DNA of 64,000 bases from Vanilla planifolia (Eukaryota; Streptophyta; Magnoliopsida; Asparagales; Orchidaceae), in contig CM043868.1 in assembly GCA_023846275.1 (NCBI GenBank), positions 15,781,755-15,845,754 on the forward strand. Reading direction: 5' to 3'. Of this stretch, positions 50,590 through 64,000 are shown one piece after another (the first letter of the stretch is position 1; the number at the start of each line of letters is the position of its first letter). The notes under the pieces were generated by a model. That model did not search any database, was not told the DNA's origin, and was given only the letters and a program-made list of their open reading frames with translations. Position numbers and translations under genes: made by a program.

Positions 50590-53500
50590 CTGCAAGAACC
50601 AAACAGCAACATTGAAAGGCTAGATATAACATTACAAACAATAACAAGTAATATAAAAAGTATTTTCATTGTTAAAATATAAATAAAATAAGTTCATAGC
50701 TCAAACACAGATTCAAGCCCAACCAGAGAAGCTCAAAAGGCATAGGGAATAAAAAAATAAAAAAAAATAAAAAAAAAACAGAACAAATCTTGAATCACAA
50801 GAGCAGAAGAGGCCAGACTCATAGAGCAGTCTCTGTCAACGGTATTCTTACACGTGAAATAGATGACTGCATTGTAAATAAATCTCAAACGGAATCAAGG
50901 TCCCTAGCGTGAAATTTTATTTTAATTGATTGGAAAATACATTGAAGTGCAGGCATCATACATATGGAAAAAGATTCCAGTTCATGAGAGAAAAATAACT
51001 TCAAGCCTTAGCAAGATTTCTTTCATTTTACATGCCAAAGGTAGATGTCGACATGCAAACTAAGATAGAAACTTGTAATTTATTTTAACAAACAAGAAAA
51101 TCAAGAATATGCCCAAATTTCAGGATAAATAAAAAAAATGTATAAATGTCAAGAAGGAAGCACAAAATAAAAAATCAAGCACCAAATAAAGAGTATGGTT
51201 AATTCAAATACCAGATCGATTATTTAGTAAAGAGAAGCAATCAGTAACAGAACTCTGCCTCAGGTTTCCAGGCAACATTCAAAGATCGAAGGAACATTAT
51301 ACACATGCAATTCACTAAGATGAAGCTCATAAATAACACTATGCACAATTTAGTATATACATATGACTTGAACAATATCTATAAGAGGTCTAAAATAATT
51401 GAAATTTTTTCTGGCATGTCCATAGCAAACTCATGAACTGCATAAGCCTGGGTAACATCCTGACAGGTAGAATACACAATATGATTTATCATATAAAAAA
51501 TACAAAAACCATGTATGTTCATTTCATGCCCAATAAAGATAACATCAAAGAAATTAAATCAGAACACATCCAAGAAATTATGTAGTTAAATGTCACGTAA
51601 ATCTGATTAAGAAATATAAAAAGAAAATGTGCGATCACTAAACATGTTCAGAATTTAATCCTCACAACTAAACCTAGGCACTAGGCAGGCCCTTATCAGA
51701 ATGAAGAAGTGAAAGACAAAGCAAAAGCCAAGCCCAGCATGACAATCTAGGTCAGATGGGTTCAAGATTTTTCCGGTTCTAGTCAATCAACTTGGAAAAT
51801 CTTAGTCAGGCATGTCCAATGAGTTTGTCAAGCCAAACAAATGAAGTGATTCACTATGTTTGTGCCCAGCTGCACTCACAAGCTTTATAGATCATGGCAC
51901 TCTGATTCAAAACCTCAGTAGTTAACCAAAAAAATAAAAGTGAAAATATGGATGATCATCTCAACTGAGTAAATCATCACTTCTTTGTAAGCATACACAA
52001 TGTATAACAGACCACAACAAGAATATGACATTTGCATACCATTATCATAAGGTTATTCATAGCAAAGAACACTGTATACAATTAAAAACAGATGAAACAT
52101 ATTTGTCGATTGTGAGAGAAAGCATAACGTCTATGTAAGCCTAAGTTAGTATTTGATGTTACTTAGGTATTAGCAATGCATGAGGCAGAAAACAGGACCA
52201 TGAAGGTTAAGTTCAACAACAAATTTCAAATCAAATGTGCTAGAAACAAAATAGTTCAAAACCGAGTGATTAAAGGATTTATGACAGATTACATTTTATG
52301 GAACAGGTGTTGGTATTGAACATAATAAAAAAAAATAAGAATAAAGAATGAAAGACAAAGATGTTAGATAGACAAACAATCACAATCTAAAGAGACCAAA
52401 TGTCAGAAGAACAAAACAAAGTTATATCATACTTGAACCAAAATATGCAAGATCAATTAAGAACTGAGTCAGATTATCAGTACTATAGGTACAAACAGCG
52501 TCATTGGCCGAAGGATGCCTCTGAACTTGAGAATAGAAGGAGAACAAATCTGTATCAAAATGAGCTAAAGTAGGTTCATTATCCCCTTAGCCATATTTTC
52601 ATCAAGAAAGTAGAGCAAAAGCTCCAAATGCTTGGTCAAAGACAAAGCACCACCAACACCAACACCTCTTCCACCACCTCCCATAAAACACTCATGCATG
52701 CACAAACAAAGCATGATCCACAATTAATAAATCCAAACTTGAACGAGCTGAACCACCAACTTACATGCAAATGCATACCTATTAACAACCAAAATTCAAC
52801 AATAAAGGTACATGCTTAGCTCAATGAATGATTTCAAAATCAAATTCAACCATCCATCACAATAACATAACAAACATTTCAGTCTAGGGTAAAACAAAAA
52901 ATTCACAATCCATGGAGATCAAAATTGCTAGTATGCAAATTTAGAAATCAAAATTGCCATATGATATCATATATGTGGAAGGAATACTTGAATAAAATCA
53001 CATATAGAACCACACTGCACCTGCTTCACTGATCTCCATTATACACTCTATCCACCACAAATTCACTCAGTGCAAACCTTAACCAATAGTAATTATAAGT
53101 AATATAATAAAGGCCATTACACCCAGATCATGATTTGCAGAAAAACATTACAAAATACAATTTTTTTTTCATTCCAATCAGGAATAATTGACCAATATAT
53201 CCTGTAAGATTAAAGACATATGTAATACATTCCTAAACGTCACTAAAAATTTTGCCATGATGTCAACTAATCAGTGACTTCTTCAATAATACATAATCAC
53301 TCGAAATTTTTTTCAATAGTAAATAATCACTCAATATTTCTAAATAACTCAATTTATTGCTCTAGCATAACCAACACAAACCTCAATTATAATTCACAAA
53401 AATATAAATTGATTTACAATTTCCAAATTTTAGCATCCAACAACTATCAATAATAATTGTGTCTATCATAAACCAGACAAAACAATTATTATTATCATCT

Positions 53501-54480
53501 TTAATTTCAACTCATGAAATAAATAATTTCACGAATATCCAAAGCTCACCAAAAGATCTTCAATTTCAACTTTACTTTGCAAAAACATCCCAAAAACATA
53601 TAAAGAACCATATGAAAAATACAATATCACCTTCCATGTCATTTCTTTTAAAAATGCTTTTGCATCAAACAATAAAAACATCTATGCATATAGCATATAT
53701 CATAGCTTCCCATTTTACCTTTTTACCTTGCTCTAAAAAGAAGCTTAACTTTTCTTATATTCCATCTCTGTCTCTACAAGGAAGCTCAGCTCTCTTTAAT
53801 GCACTAACTCAATAAGAAAGCTTTGCTTATTTCTATACCTCTACAAGAAAAATCAGTTCTTGTTAAGTTAGATGCATGCCATGCACTAAGTCATAAATTT
53901 GAAAATATAAAAACAAACTTAACATTGCTAGCTAATGAGATAAATAATTAACTTCTAATTGGTCCCAAAATACCTGTACTAAAATTAAATACAAAAACTA
54001 TCATTTCCACTTAAAAAAGCTGTGGATTTATTGTTGAGCCTCAATTTATCGTTTAGTATATGCTAATTTGGCCAAGTTTCCAGCAATGACTTCTCCTATA
54101 TAAGAAATTTGGTGATCCTCAATCAAATTGGGATTTCTATCAAACTTGTGAAAAATTCATTGAAACATAATTCTAATCATAAACCACGATTTTTGTTTAT
54201 ATTATCATGCTTCAAATGTCTAAAATAATCTATCACTTCCGAAGTAAATGACGCCCTAATCCAAGGTTTATTTTCCGTAACTCAAAACAAAGATTTATCT
54301 TTCAGAAGTACGAAATAATATATCGACACCAACACCACAAACCATTTAACAACAACATAGCCGTGATCGGCACCGTTTTGCAGTCAAAAACAAGCCTATA
54401 AGTTTTTCTTGGAGGAAGCAATGTGGATAAGGAAAGATTAATTGTTGTGAAAACTCAAATTACCCCAACCTCAATCGAGT
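50590..54480 (-). other. Probable SGR2 leader intron
   Basis: The ATG exon has an acceptor immediately upstream, so the transcript must start further away. The only promoter-like, GC-richer island upstream is at 54480-54830. Candidate donors on the minus strand are CTTGAG|gttagc (54501-54508) and GATTGAG|gttggg (about 54468-54480). The 3.9 kb between is AT-rich and has A-rich runs (about 50748-50780). No coding exon of the family was seen in it. Confidence 0.55.
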
Positions 54481-54843
54481 TGCTGTGGATGTTCACCAGC
54501 TAACCTCAAGTTTCACGGACCCCAGCACCTTCGTGCTTCCCCGCACCAAAAAAAATACCTATTCCTCACCGTACGCGCCACAAACAGCCGCGTTTGCACA
54601 GAGTCGTCCAACTCCCATCTTCCTCTCCGGCTCCTCCTCTCACCAGCCACGCCAAGACACCTTCAGCTTCACCTTGCAGGTTTCTCTCTCCCTCTTAATT
54701 TCTCGTGTCCAGCCCTCGCGATATCTACGGCTGCAAGGGGAAGGAATTTGCCGTATCCCCCCTTCCGAACTCAGAGAAGGGGGATGTTTTCGTTCTTTTT
54801 TTCGGCGTTGGAACGGACACTTTTTATGTTTTTTTTACACGTG
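54480..54843 (-). promoter_or_regulatory. SGR2: SGR2 5' UTR exon and core promoter region
   Basis: A GC- and CpG-richer island in AT-rich DNA, pyrimidine-rich on the plus strand, with the qualities of a plant first exon. A palindromic G-box CACGTG is at 54838-54843 (TCACGTGT on the minus strand), just upstream of the island in the direction of SGR2 transcription. The plus-strand open frame 54485-54844 has no family match and is best read as a shadow of this leader. The start site cannot be placed exactly. Confidence 0.55.
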
Positions 54844-55316
54844 AGATATCATATAATATCTGTGTAATTAATTACTTACATTTCTATAATTTAAATTTAT
54901 GATTACATATAAAGCAAAATAAAATTAAACAAATATTTATCATTAATCCTAATTTATTCTAAATAAATATTATATTTAATTAACCAATCCAAAAAATATG
55001 CTGTTAATGTCGTAAATATTTATTATGAGAATTTTTTTTGAAATAATAATTTTATTTTATATAAATTAGATGATACATTCTTAAGATAAAAATAGCTATT
55101 TCTGAGCAAAGACTTATTTTATTTTTTATACAAAATAAAACTCTGGCATTATCATTTTTTCTTTTGTAATCATAAAAGACTAAACTTAAAACAATGCCCA
55201 TTCAGCGACCACATCATTAAATAATTTTTTAATTCAAAAAACTAACTTTTATCTAAAAATTGTCAAAAAAAAAAACTTGATATTAATAATTAATCAAACT
55301 TTTCTTCTTTCTGGTC

Positions 55317-55322
55317 CACGTG
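55317..55322 (-). promoter_or_regulatory. G-box / ABRE-like element upstream of SGR2
   Basis: The context is CCACGTGTC on the plus strand (GACACGTGG on the minus strand), the classic core bound by bZIP/ABF and bHLH factors. It lies about 0.5 kb upstream of the presumed first exon. The match is exact; function is inferred. Confidence 0.45.
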
Positions 55323-58300
55323 TCTTCCAAACTATTTATCTTTTTTTTTTTGTTTTGCAATGATATATTTATTCCATGAACACTTAAATAAAAAACTGTC
55401 AATAATGAAACATTCCATGATCCAGATTCTATTATAAATAAAATAGAAAGGTCATTTTTGACCTTGAGCCTTTTTAATGTGAATATCTTGCAAATAAATT
55501 ATAATTTTGATTAAAATTCAATTTATATTTGAATAAGAGAGATCTGTTTTATGTTTATGTGGTTATTATAGTTAATGTTAACAGTGTTGGCTAGAAAAAT
55601 GGCATTACAGAAGTTGAACTTAAAATTATTAAAAATATATGTAAAAAAAGTAATAAACAAGATCTTACCCTAAAAATCACATTAAACTAAAAAAACCTAT
55701 ATTAAAAAGTATAAACAGTATGTGGATAATTTTTAAATTATAGATATTAAATAAATACTATGTAATATGTAAGAATTCTTAAATAAAATATAAGCATTAT
55801 AAAATTTCTCTCAAAATAATTGTTTTTAATACACCAATTAGAATATAATATTTTATATTTTTATAAAGTTCTCTGAGCTTAGTTCAAATGTTAGAAGTTA
55901 TATTTAAAATCATCTAAATTGATAGAAGATAATTAATAAAATCATAAATTTTTATTAAACAGACGCTTAAAATTTTCTTTTCTATATTTCTTAATATTAA
56001 TTTAAGAATAAAGTAGTTTTTAAAATAATTAAAATATATAATACAGATTGATGTTATCTGACTTGACAAGAATTATGATACTACTAGATGAGAAAATAAC
56101 AAAAACTCTAATTATTTGTTTGTTTAGGGTGATGTGAGTAAAACATAATAAGATTAGAATATAATGAGATTGATAAAAATAAAATGTTTGATTGAAATTT
56201 AACAATATTTGATAAATTTTAATTAAAATATATTATCGAAAAGAAAGCATAAAATAAGACCTATGAGGAACAATCGTAATTGACATCATGCTTAAAGTGA
56301 ATTAGAATCTTTTTTTAAAAGTTCTATAGATAGTAATCTAAATAAGTAAGGTAACATTGGGATCCGATCTATTGATCGAATTATCCAACTAAATAGATTG
56401 ATTATATCATTAGATGAGGTCCAAACAAAAGAAATAAAGTTTTTTTAATATATATAAACATAAACAAAATAACAATTACAAATATAAATAAAATATTACA
56501 TTATTTTGATAATGTGTATAATATTTTTAATTAGTAGTTTAAATGGATTATGAAATAGATAAAGAATTGGTTGTAAACAAAAAGTAGGTAAAATGTTGTT
56601 AATTTGTAACTTTTCAATGAGTAAAAAAAATTGTTATTATTGTTTGTTGTAATTTATTTTAAATTTTAAAATATTTTTGTGTTACTATAACACCGTTATT
56701 TAAATTTTTTCCTAAAAATTTATTTCTTATAAAAATTATAATAACTTATAATATTAATGTTCGACGACGTTATAGGTAAAATTTTAAAACTGGATGTTTT
56801 TGAGAAGGGTATGCAAATGTGAAAATAAATGAGAATTTTAAAAAAATAAAAATAAAAATATTAAAAATTTATAAAAATGAAAACTATTAAAAATTTATGA
56901 ACATGGATTGATTAGATATTAGAGAAAGTTTTGTAAAGTAAAATAAACAATCATTTTTTTAATATTGTATCTTTATAATATGACATTACATTTTGTTAAT
57001 TTTATATATTCTTTTAAAATTATATTTTTTTTATTCATTATATTTAATATATGGTTTATTTGTTAAGTCAATAATTGAGTCATTCTTATATCTTTTCATT
57101 ATGGGTTTATTAACATCAGGATAGGATCAAAACTAAGACGGTGCTTGTGAGGTTTTGATTTTGTATGCAAAATTCTTATTTATAGATGTGGTGTGTAAAT
57201 TATGAATATGAAACTTGGATATGAATTTATATTATTTATTTACGTTAAATACTTGAATTTATTTCAAATAAATTTAGATTTCTATGATTTATAAATAAAA
57301 TAAAAAAGGTCAAACTCTTTCCTTCTATCATGCATCTTGACTCTCAACCCTTGTTTGAATTTGATTAAATTTAATCATTTATTTATAAAACATAAATAAT
57401 ACATTATTAGCATAATAATTGTTTTTTTTACAAGATTGATGATCGTATCCCATTTCATGTAAATGAATTAATAATTATTGTTTATATTGTTCATGTTGAA
57501 CAAACCTTAGGCAACACATTTTCTAACATTCCCAAACTTTTTAAAGTAAACAATATAGAAATTGTTATGATCAATTTAAAATACAAAACATATTCTAATA
57601 ATCTTTAAGGAATATTTTTATGGGATCACCCAACATTATTAAATGCTCAACAAATTATAGAGTTTGCATAATAAAATAATATATTACAAAAATAAAAATT
57701 TTAAAAATTATTATAAATTAATTTAAAACGCATAAATAACCCATTATAATAACAGTTTTCAAAATAAAAGTTATATGCAATTATTTAATATCAATATAAG
57801 TTTATCAAATTATTATATTTGTAAAACAAATTAAATTTGTTGCTACAAAATATAAATTCATTAGTAAAACAATATACAAAAAATTAAAGAAAACACATAG
57901 GCATTATAGAATAGAACTCGTGTAAATAGAAGGCATATAAGACAAATTTAAATAGGTTTATAAACAAAATTATAATACATAAAAAAATATAATTTTAAAC
58001 AACCAATATGTTGCGAACATGTGACTTTATGGTTGCTTGGTTGTGCAAGCATGTTTGAGGGTGGCTCCTGGGCTCACAAGTAATTGTGCTCTCACGACAA
58101 ACAACTATTGTTGAATAGGTGTCTAATGGCTATTGTTGGTCATGCAAGTTCCTACATACAACATTAATTGCAAGGTTCACAAAAGCCTAAAAGGCCAATG
58201 AGGTCGTGCATCGCTCTTGATAATGTGGAAGGCCTTGCTAAGTCGATGTCCATTAACCAGGGACAATCATGAGCAATGGTGGTTGTGAAGATGAGTGGAA

Positions 58301-59029
58301 GAGAAGACTATAGAGATAGAGAGTAGTTTATCAATCATAATGAGCCTTCAAAAAAAGATGACATAATAATTTCTTAATGGTTGAATCAAAAAGGATTCAA
58401 TATTGATGAAAAAAGTGATGGATTAAAGTAGAGGAAGGGCTCGAGTCATTCCATAATATATTAATCAATGGCATATTATCAACCTAATTAATGACAATTA
58501 GTAAAAAGATCATTAAAATTTTTGTGATAATGGATTTATATTTTATTTGTGATCCAATAAAACTCAATGTCCAAAAATTATCGATAATTCAAGTTTAGTT
58601 GTTAGTTAATAATATTATGCATTGTCCAATATTGCTATTTTCAAAATTTTCTTTATTAATTTTGTCACACCATATTACATGTTTTAAAATAGTCACATAA
58701 GTTATGTGGCTACCATTGTATTGCACAATTCTTTAACACTTATACATTATGTTAGAATCAATGTCTTCAATTCTATCAGCCATTAGTTTTGGGATATCAT
58801 GCCTTATTATTTTTATTATATTACATCAAAATCATCACCTTATCGATTTTGAAATACAGTTTGATTCAATTGATTTACAATAGAGTGTGATACCACTTAT
58901 TATAGAAAGTTATGCCAAACAAGATTCAAGTTATCTCTAATATGCAACTAATTTTAATCAACTCAAAAATCTAAATTATTAGATTGTAATAATCACTTTT
59001 TATATTAATTGCATAATTTATTGATGGAT

Positions 59030-59520
59030 ATCTAATATGGGATTATTCTCCTTGTATTTCCCAACAAATCCCTTATAGATATCTAAAACTCATATTGGCT
59101 CATATAAGATTTGAACTTACAATACTAATTGTATGCTCTATATATGTTCCTTTATGGAACATCACATACATCGAACTTCTTACATTTGAGACATATGTGG
59201 CTCAGTCTATTTTGTTTTTCTCCTCTATTGAAGACCATTGATTCTTAATAAGCTTAAAACACATAACAAGAGAAGAAATAAATGATTTAACCTTTTTTTA
59301 TAATTAAATTTGTTAATTTTCTTTTTATATATAGTCTTTTATGACACATTATATTTATTCTTTCTTTCCCCACAAATTTGAATACTTAAAATTTGTTTAG
59401 TTGGCCCCAAATCCTTCATAGTTGAGGTTTTGCTAAAATTTTCGTTTAGCATATTAAGATTTTCTTTGACATAGTTATAAATGTATAAAAACATTTTAAA
59501 AAAATGAATGGAATCAAATG
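59030..59520 (-). mobile_element. Ty1-copia reverse transcriptase/RNase H fragment
   Basis: The minus strand keeps FLYIYNYVKENLNMLNENFS, then MKDLGPTKQILSIQI at about 59376-59420, matching LLYVDDMLI...L...F.MKDLG.AK.ILGM.I of copia reverse transcriptase. After a gap it continues with TYVSNVRSSMYVMFHKGTYI (about 59210-59150), matching the YASAVGSLMYAMVCTRPDI motif. The YVDD active site is degraded, so it is inactive. Confidence 0.8.
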
Positions 59521-60527
59521 AACAAAAATAAAATTTTTGAAAAAAATGTTTTAGAAACATATTTCTTAAAAAATGAAATGAAACAAAAATTTAAAACATT
59601 CTTACCAACTATCAAAATTATATAAACATAAAACACAAAAATAATAAAATTATCATAAATTTTTTTTTACGAATAAACACATAATGATCTAATATTGATA
59701 TTATTTTCTTGTATTTTTTAAGCAATTTTGCTTGTTTTAAATGATTAAAACTCTTATGAAACTTCAAATATACACTTTTTTTCTTTAATTTTCAAACCCT
59801 CTTCTTATCTATAAAAGAAATTAACCCTCTTTTCTTTTTTATCAAAAATATTTAACAAACTAAAAAATGGCATATATTATTATGTCATCTAACTCAACTA
59901 TGACATTATCAACTTACATACATTCGTATCATCAACAATTACTAAATGACAAGACCAATCACCTTTTAACTTAATAAAAATAATATCAATATCTCATCTT
60001 ATCCTTCTGTCTAATACAATAAATTCATCTATCATGCCTTAACTAACTTTACACGAGAAAGAATCATCATAAAGACAACAATCAAAATCTTAAAAGAAGA
60101 AGAAAAGGAGTTATACAAGAAGGCCTTTCTTCTCCTCTTTTCATGAATTCTCCATTTTGCAACAACTATTCTTCACTCCTTTTGTTAAAAAGTACTTTTG
60201 AAGTCTAATCAGCTGCCGATCTATTTAAGTTAATTAGTCTCTTTCTCTAGTTTTTTAATGAAGCTTTTTAAGACAGCTTTGATACATCATATGGACCCAA
60301 GGTTGGTGTAACGTCATGTTTGAATATGAGAGCATTTACTACTTGATTTCCCAGCAGTTCTTTGGATTATCCTATCTAAATCCTATCCTAAACTCATGCG
60401 TAGTAATTACTTTTTAAATATTAGTTTTTATTATAATTATCTAAAATAAATAAATATTAGTAATAATATAATAATTAATGGTAGCTATAGTAGTCGGGTA
60501 TTTAAAAAACAAGTTTTAATTTTATAC

Positions 60528-60552
60528 ATATATATATATATATATATATATA
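60528..60552. repeat. (TA)n microsatellite
   Basis: A TA run of about 25 bp. Confidence 0.9.
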
Positions 60553-61773
60553 GTAAATTCCATCCTTTGGTTTTCGTTCAAATCAAGTATATAATTATAA
60601 CAAAAGTTGAGGCTGTCAGCTTCCAACGGAAAGTCCACCCATAGGTGGCTGGCCTTGCAAGAAAAGCCAACTCTTTCAATCCCAACCGACAGAAAGCATT
60701 GGATTAGTTATTTTGCATTTGATCTCCTTCGTAAAGATAGACATGTTTTTAAAGATAAGTTTTAATATTTATAAATTTGAAACAAGTGAGAAAAATATGT
60801 AATTATTTAAAAATGAATATTTTTAAGTAAATTGACAAAAACAGAAATTTTATTTTAATTTGAGATGATCTTTCTGGTTAAGTATATATTTGTGTTTATT
60901 TTACAATTGTGATATCCTTTGTTATAGTATTTATATTGTTAGATATACATTAATAGTGTTGGTTATGAATGGAGGAAGAATTCATTAAATTAATTAAACT
61001 TTTGTTAAAATAAGTATTTAATAAATAAAAGATGGACTAAATTATGTCAATCCATAAAATTATTTGTGTGATGTGGGTTTGGTAGATGACAAATTGCATC
61101 TATCTTTTATACCATTAATGGGTATGATTTAAGGGCATAAGTTGGGCAAGAAAATAACCTTATTGCACCTAAATTTAATCAAGCATGATAATTATATGTT
61201 AACAAAATTTATAATATTAATTTATTAATTAACATAAAAAAATTATTAAGAGTTGATATAACAAAAAGATGAAACCACCAATGAGCTTTATTATAGAATC
61301 TACAAACTCCTTTTTGTCATTTTTCTTGTCTTTTACTAACTTTTTCTTTTATTTTTTTGAAGGATCATAGCTATATTAGAAGTGTCTAAATGTTAATAGC
61401 CACCCAATATGTACAAGATATTCTTATACCCCATTAGATAGCATCTTGTTGAGCCCTCCACATGCCTTTGTGGTTTATCAACCTGATTCTATCATAGATG
61501 TCATGAATCTTAGCATGATAATTAAGACCACACCTCCACATTCTCTCCATAACCAAATAAGGGTCAAATAATTTGTTGAGTATATAAATAAAATGATAGA
61601 AAAAATCTAAAGAAAAAAATATAAACACTTATGGAGAATAAACCAAAGAGAAAATCTTAATGCTATTTTATGATATTTCCTTAATTAGGCCATTAAACAT
61701 CAAAATGTGCCCTTAAATTGGTAACTTAATCTAACCCCTTCAATCATTCTACTAAATCAATGTTTGTGTTGCT

Positions 61774-61777
<4 letters not shown>

Positions 61778-61841
<64 letters not shown>
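61778..61841. repeat. (TA)n microsatellite
   Basis: An uninterrupted TA run of about 64 bp in intergenic DNA. Confidence 0.95.
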
Positions 61842-61842
<1 letters not shown>

Positions 61843-63200
61843 TAAATAAATTAAATAATACTTATATGGTACCATTATCATGATTGTGTCAATGACCACA
61901 AACTTTATCCCATTTTTAATCTATTTTTTTTAAATACATAAGATTAAATTTCTTAGTCTCTAATAGCATTTGAAATGATCATTTAAACAATTTATACATT
62001 TTATATATATAAGAAAAACCCAGGTGTTCGTAATAAAGAACGCAAATTTTATTGCAATGAACAAAGTATTAAACTAAATTTTATTTCATATTTGTAGTAG
62101 AAATATAAAATAATTAAATAGAAAGTCATATTTTGCTACTACAATAACTCGTAATTATAAATATTCAAAAAGTCCTCCAATAATAAAACTACCTAGAATA
62201 TAATATCTATTGATTACTATATTTCATTATGACTTGTGAGAGCCTCCTCATAAGCAAAACAATTAATAATATTCTCCTTGTTGCACTAGCTCAAGTGGCT
62301 CTTTCAAGGAGTTTTTGTACTTGGGCTCTTATTTCTATTCTTGAAGAATGTTATGATCCTATCTAGTTGTTGAAATATTTTATAATTTTTATCCATCATT
62401 TGATGAAAATGTTCTTGTCCATTTTCTTAAATGCTTTTTTGGCCTCCATAATGGGCTTAACATGTTCTTCCACTATGCAAACTCTATTATCTCCTAATAG
62501 AAAGTGAATTGCATCAATGACATAATACTTCTTTTAGAATCCCATATACTCTTTTTTGAACACATAGTATTTTTGCTTCTTAATGGCAAACATCTTTCTT
62601 ATACACCAAGCCAACATGGAGAACTTCTATTGTTCATTTTTTGTAATAGATAATTCTCTCTATAATAATCTCATGAGCTCATCTTACATCTTTTTTCTAA
62701 TAGATTTAGGAACAAACTACTCTTGAAAAACATAACAAAATTCTTTCCATAAAAATTTTGAATTAGCCTTACCATGAAAGTCCATTATAAGTGAAGTCTC
62801 TATTATCCATGCTACTAATGATTAACAGTGTTATTCAGAGTTAGAATCACCAATAAAACTCACCTATGTTATGGGCAAGCCATGCCATAAAATACCATTT
62901 CAATTTGCCCAATCGATTCTTTACTTGAATTGGATCAATGATATCTGCAAAATGTAGTGAATGGAGATTCAAAATTTGTTTAATCAAGTGATCACTAGAT
63001 ATAATTTAGTTTCGCTCTCTTCTCTTGTACATGTTATTCTCTTTTGGACTTGCATCACCAAATCCATCTTTCTTATTTTTTTAGTCTCTCTTTATGGGAG
63101 GCTTTTGTTATTTTCAATTCATTGTTAGAAGTTGTTACTTCTTTATCATACAAATTAAGATTTTCATATTTCATTTTATACATAACAAGTTTTAAACATT

Positions 63201-63219
63201 GTATATATATATATATATA
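63201..63219. repeat. Short (TA)n microsatellite
   Basis: A TA run of about 19 bp. Confidence 0.9.
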
Positions 63220-64000
63220 ATTCTTGTACACACACGTGAACTAATAAGAATAAAAACAACATTATCATTAGCTTTGTGTGACCTACATTATAATAGTCTA
63301 CCCAACTTACATAGCTTAGGGTATCTATTCTCCAAGTTAATGTTTTATGGCATGTATCTAAACTGATTTCACTGTTATGATTGTGCTTGAGACCAATTTG
63401 TGCAAACTCATGCAAAACATAATCTACAAAGTCACCAATAAAAAGCTAAAAGAGCCATAAATGTATAAGACTTGGATTGCATAATTGACATAATTGATCA
63501 CATAAGTATGATAGTTAGCATTGTATTGTAAAAATGTTTCTATTCATTCTTATCGTTAATTATGAATAACCTTATAAACACATTCTAATATATGATAGTA
63601 AATATTGCAACATACAAATGGCTTACTACTACTATACAAGGTTTGGATCATAATCTTTAATTAACACTCTAATCAATTAAGAGAATTAATCATATTGTAT
63701 GATAAGATTATCGTATTATATAATTAATATACTTTCAGCACTTTAACACTAATATTATTTTGATTTTAATTTATACTTGATTCTAACATGACTCATGATA
63801 CTTCTAATGCATTTTACTTCAACTTAAGAAGAAAAAACATATTAAGCACTCATGAGTAACGTGTCTGAGATGTGTGAAATAGTAAATTTGGCTTGAACCA
63901 TTGTGTCAAACGATAATGTAGGGTTTTGACAATATACCCAAATAAAGTAAAGATGAAGTCTAGCTCAATGTCACCTAATCAAGAGAAATGACCAATTCTT

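Larger units (their letters stand above)
54850..64000. other. AT-rich intergenic DNA upstream of SGR2
   Basis: No gene is recognised. It contains (TA)n tracts, a Ty1-copia fragment (59030-59520) and a block of more complex text at 58010-58450 that looks like decayed transposon sequence. The stretch 62240-63000 reads on the minus strand as a long, stop-ridden but coding-like sequence with no family I can name. ATCATA/GTATGAT words reappear at about 63490-63720. Confidence 0.6.

Noticed and set aside
54485-54844. Plus-strand open frame of 119 aa
   Set aside because: No family motif; it lies in the GC-rich leader/promoter of SGR2 on the other strand and is explained by composition.
1-64000. tRNA, rRNA or known small RNA genes
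   Set aside because: None recognised by eye; a tRNAscan/Infernal run would be needed to exclude them.

Overview
This window is nuclear DNA from a flowering plant, most likely a monocot. It is very AT-rich, has long TE-filled introns with GT-AG splice sites, and holds two genes whose proteins match well-known plant families. The monocot suggestion rests on the GC-rich first exon of the NECAP gene set in AT-rich surroundings, and on decayed Ty1-copia (SIRE/Maximus-like), Ty3-gypsy and LINE remnants. The species cannot be named from the sequence alone.

Layout. 1-12.2 kb is intergenic and repeat-rich: (TA)n tracts, degenerate tandem repeats rich in ATCATAC/GTATGAT half-sites, and a broken copy of the first NECAP exon. 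That copy is split by a 3.8 kb insertion and flanked by diverged direct repeats. 12.2-17.5 kb is a three-coding-exon NECAP-like gene (+), an endocytic adaptor protein of 276 aa. 17.5-19.0 kb is the short convergent gap between the two genes. 19.0-54.8 kb is one very large gene on the minus strand encoding a DDHD-domain phospholipase A1-like protein, orthologous to Arabidopsis SGR2 (SHOOT GRAVITROPISM 2). I resolved 21 coding exons (2,871 nt, 956 aa); all junctions keep the frame. The probable 5' non-coding exon and promoter lie about 4 kb upstream in a GC-richer island at 54.48-54.8 kb. Its long introns carry a LINE fragment, three separate Ty3-gypsy fragments and a Ty1-copia LTR with primer-binding site. 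One intron (29616-36397) appears to use a GC donor. 54.9-64 kb is intergenic AT-rich DNA with microsatellites and a decayed Ty1-copia reverse transcriptase.

Function. Both intact genes act in endomembrane traffic: NECAP in clathrin/AP-2-dependent uptake, SGR2 in vacuolar-membrane lipid metabolism needed for amyloplast movement in gravity sensing. They lie tail to tail and there is no sign that they form a unit. I saw no CRISPR, tRNA, rRNA or prokaryote-type system. The most unusual structure is the captured, nested and decayed NECAP exon copy about 3.3-7.6 kb upstream of its parent gene.
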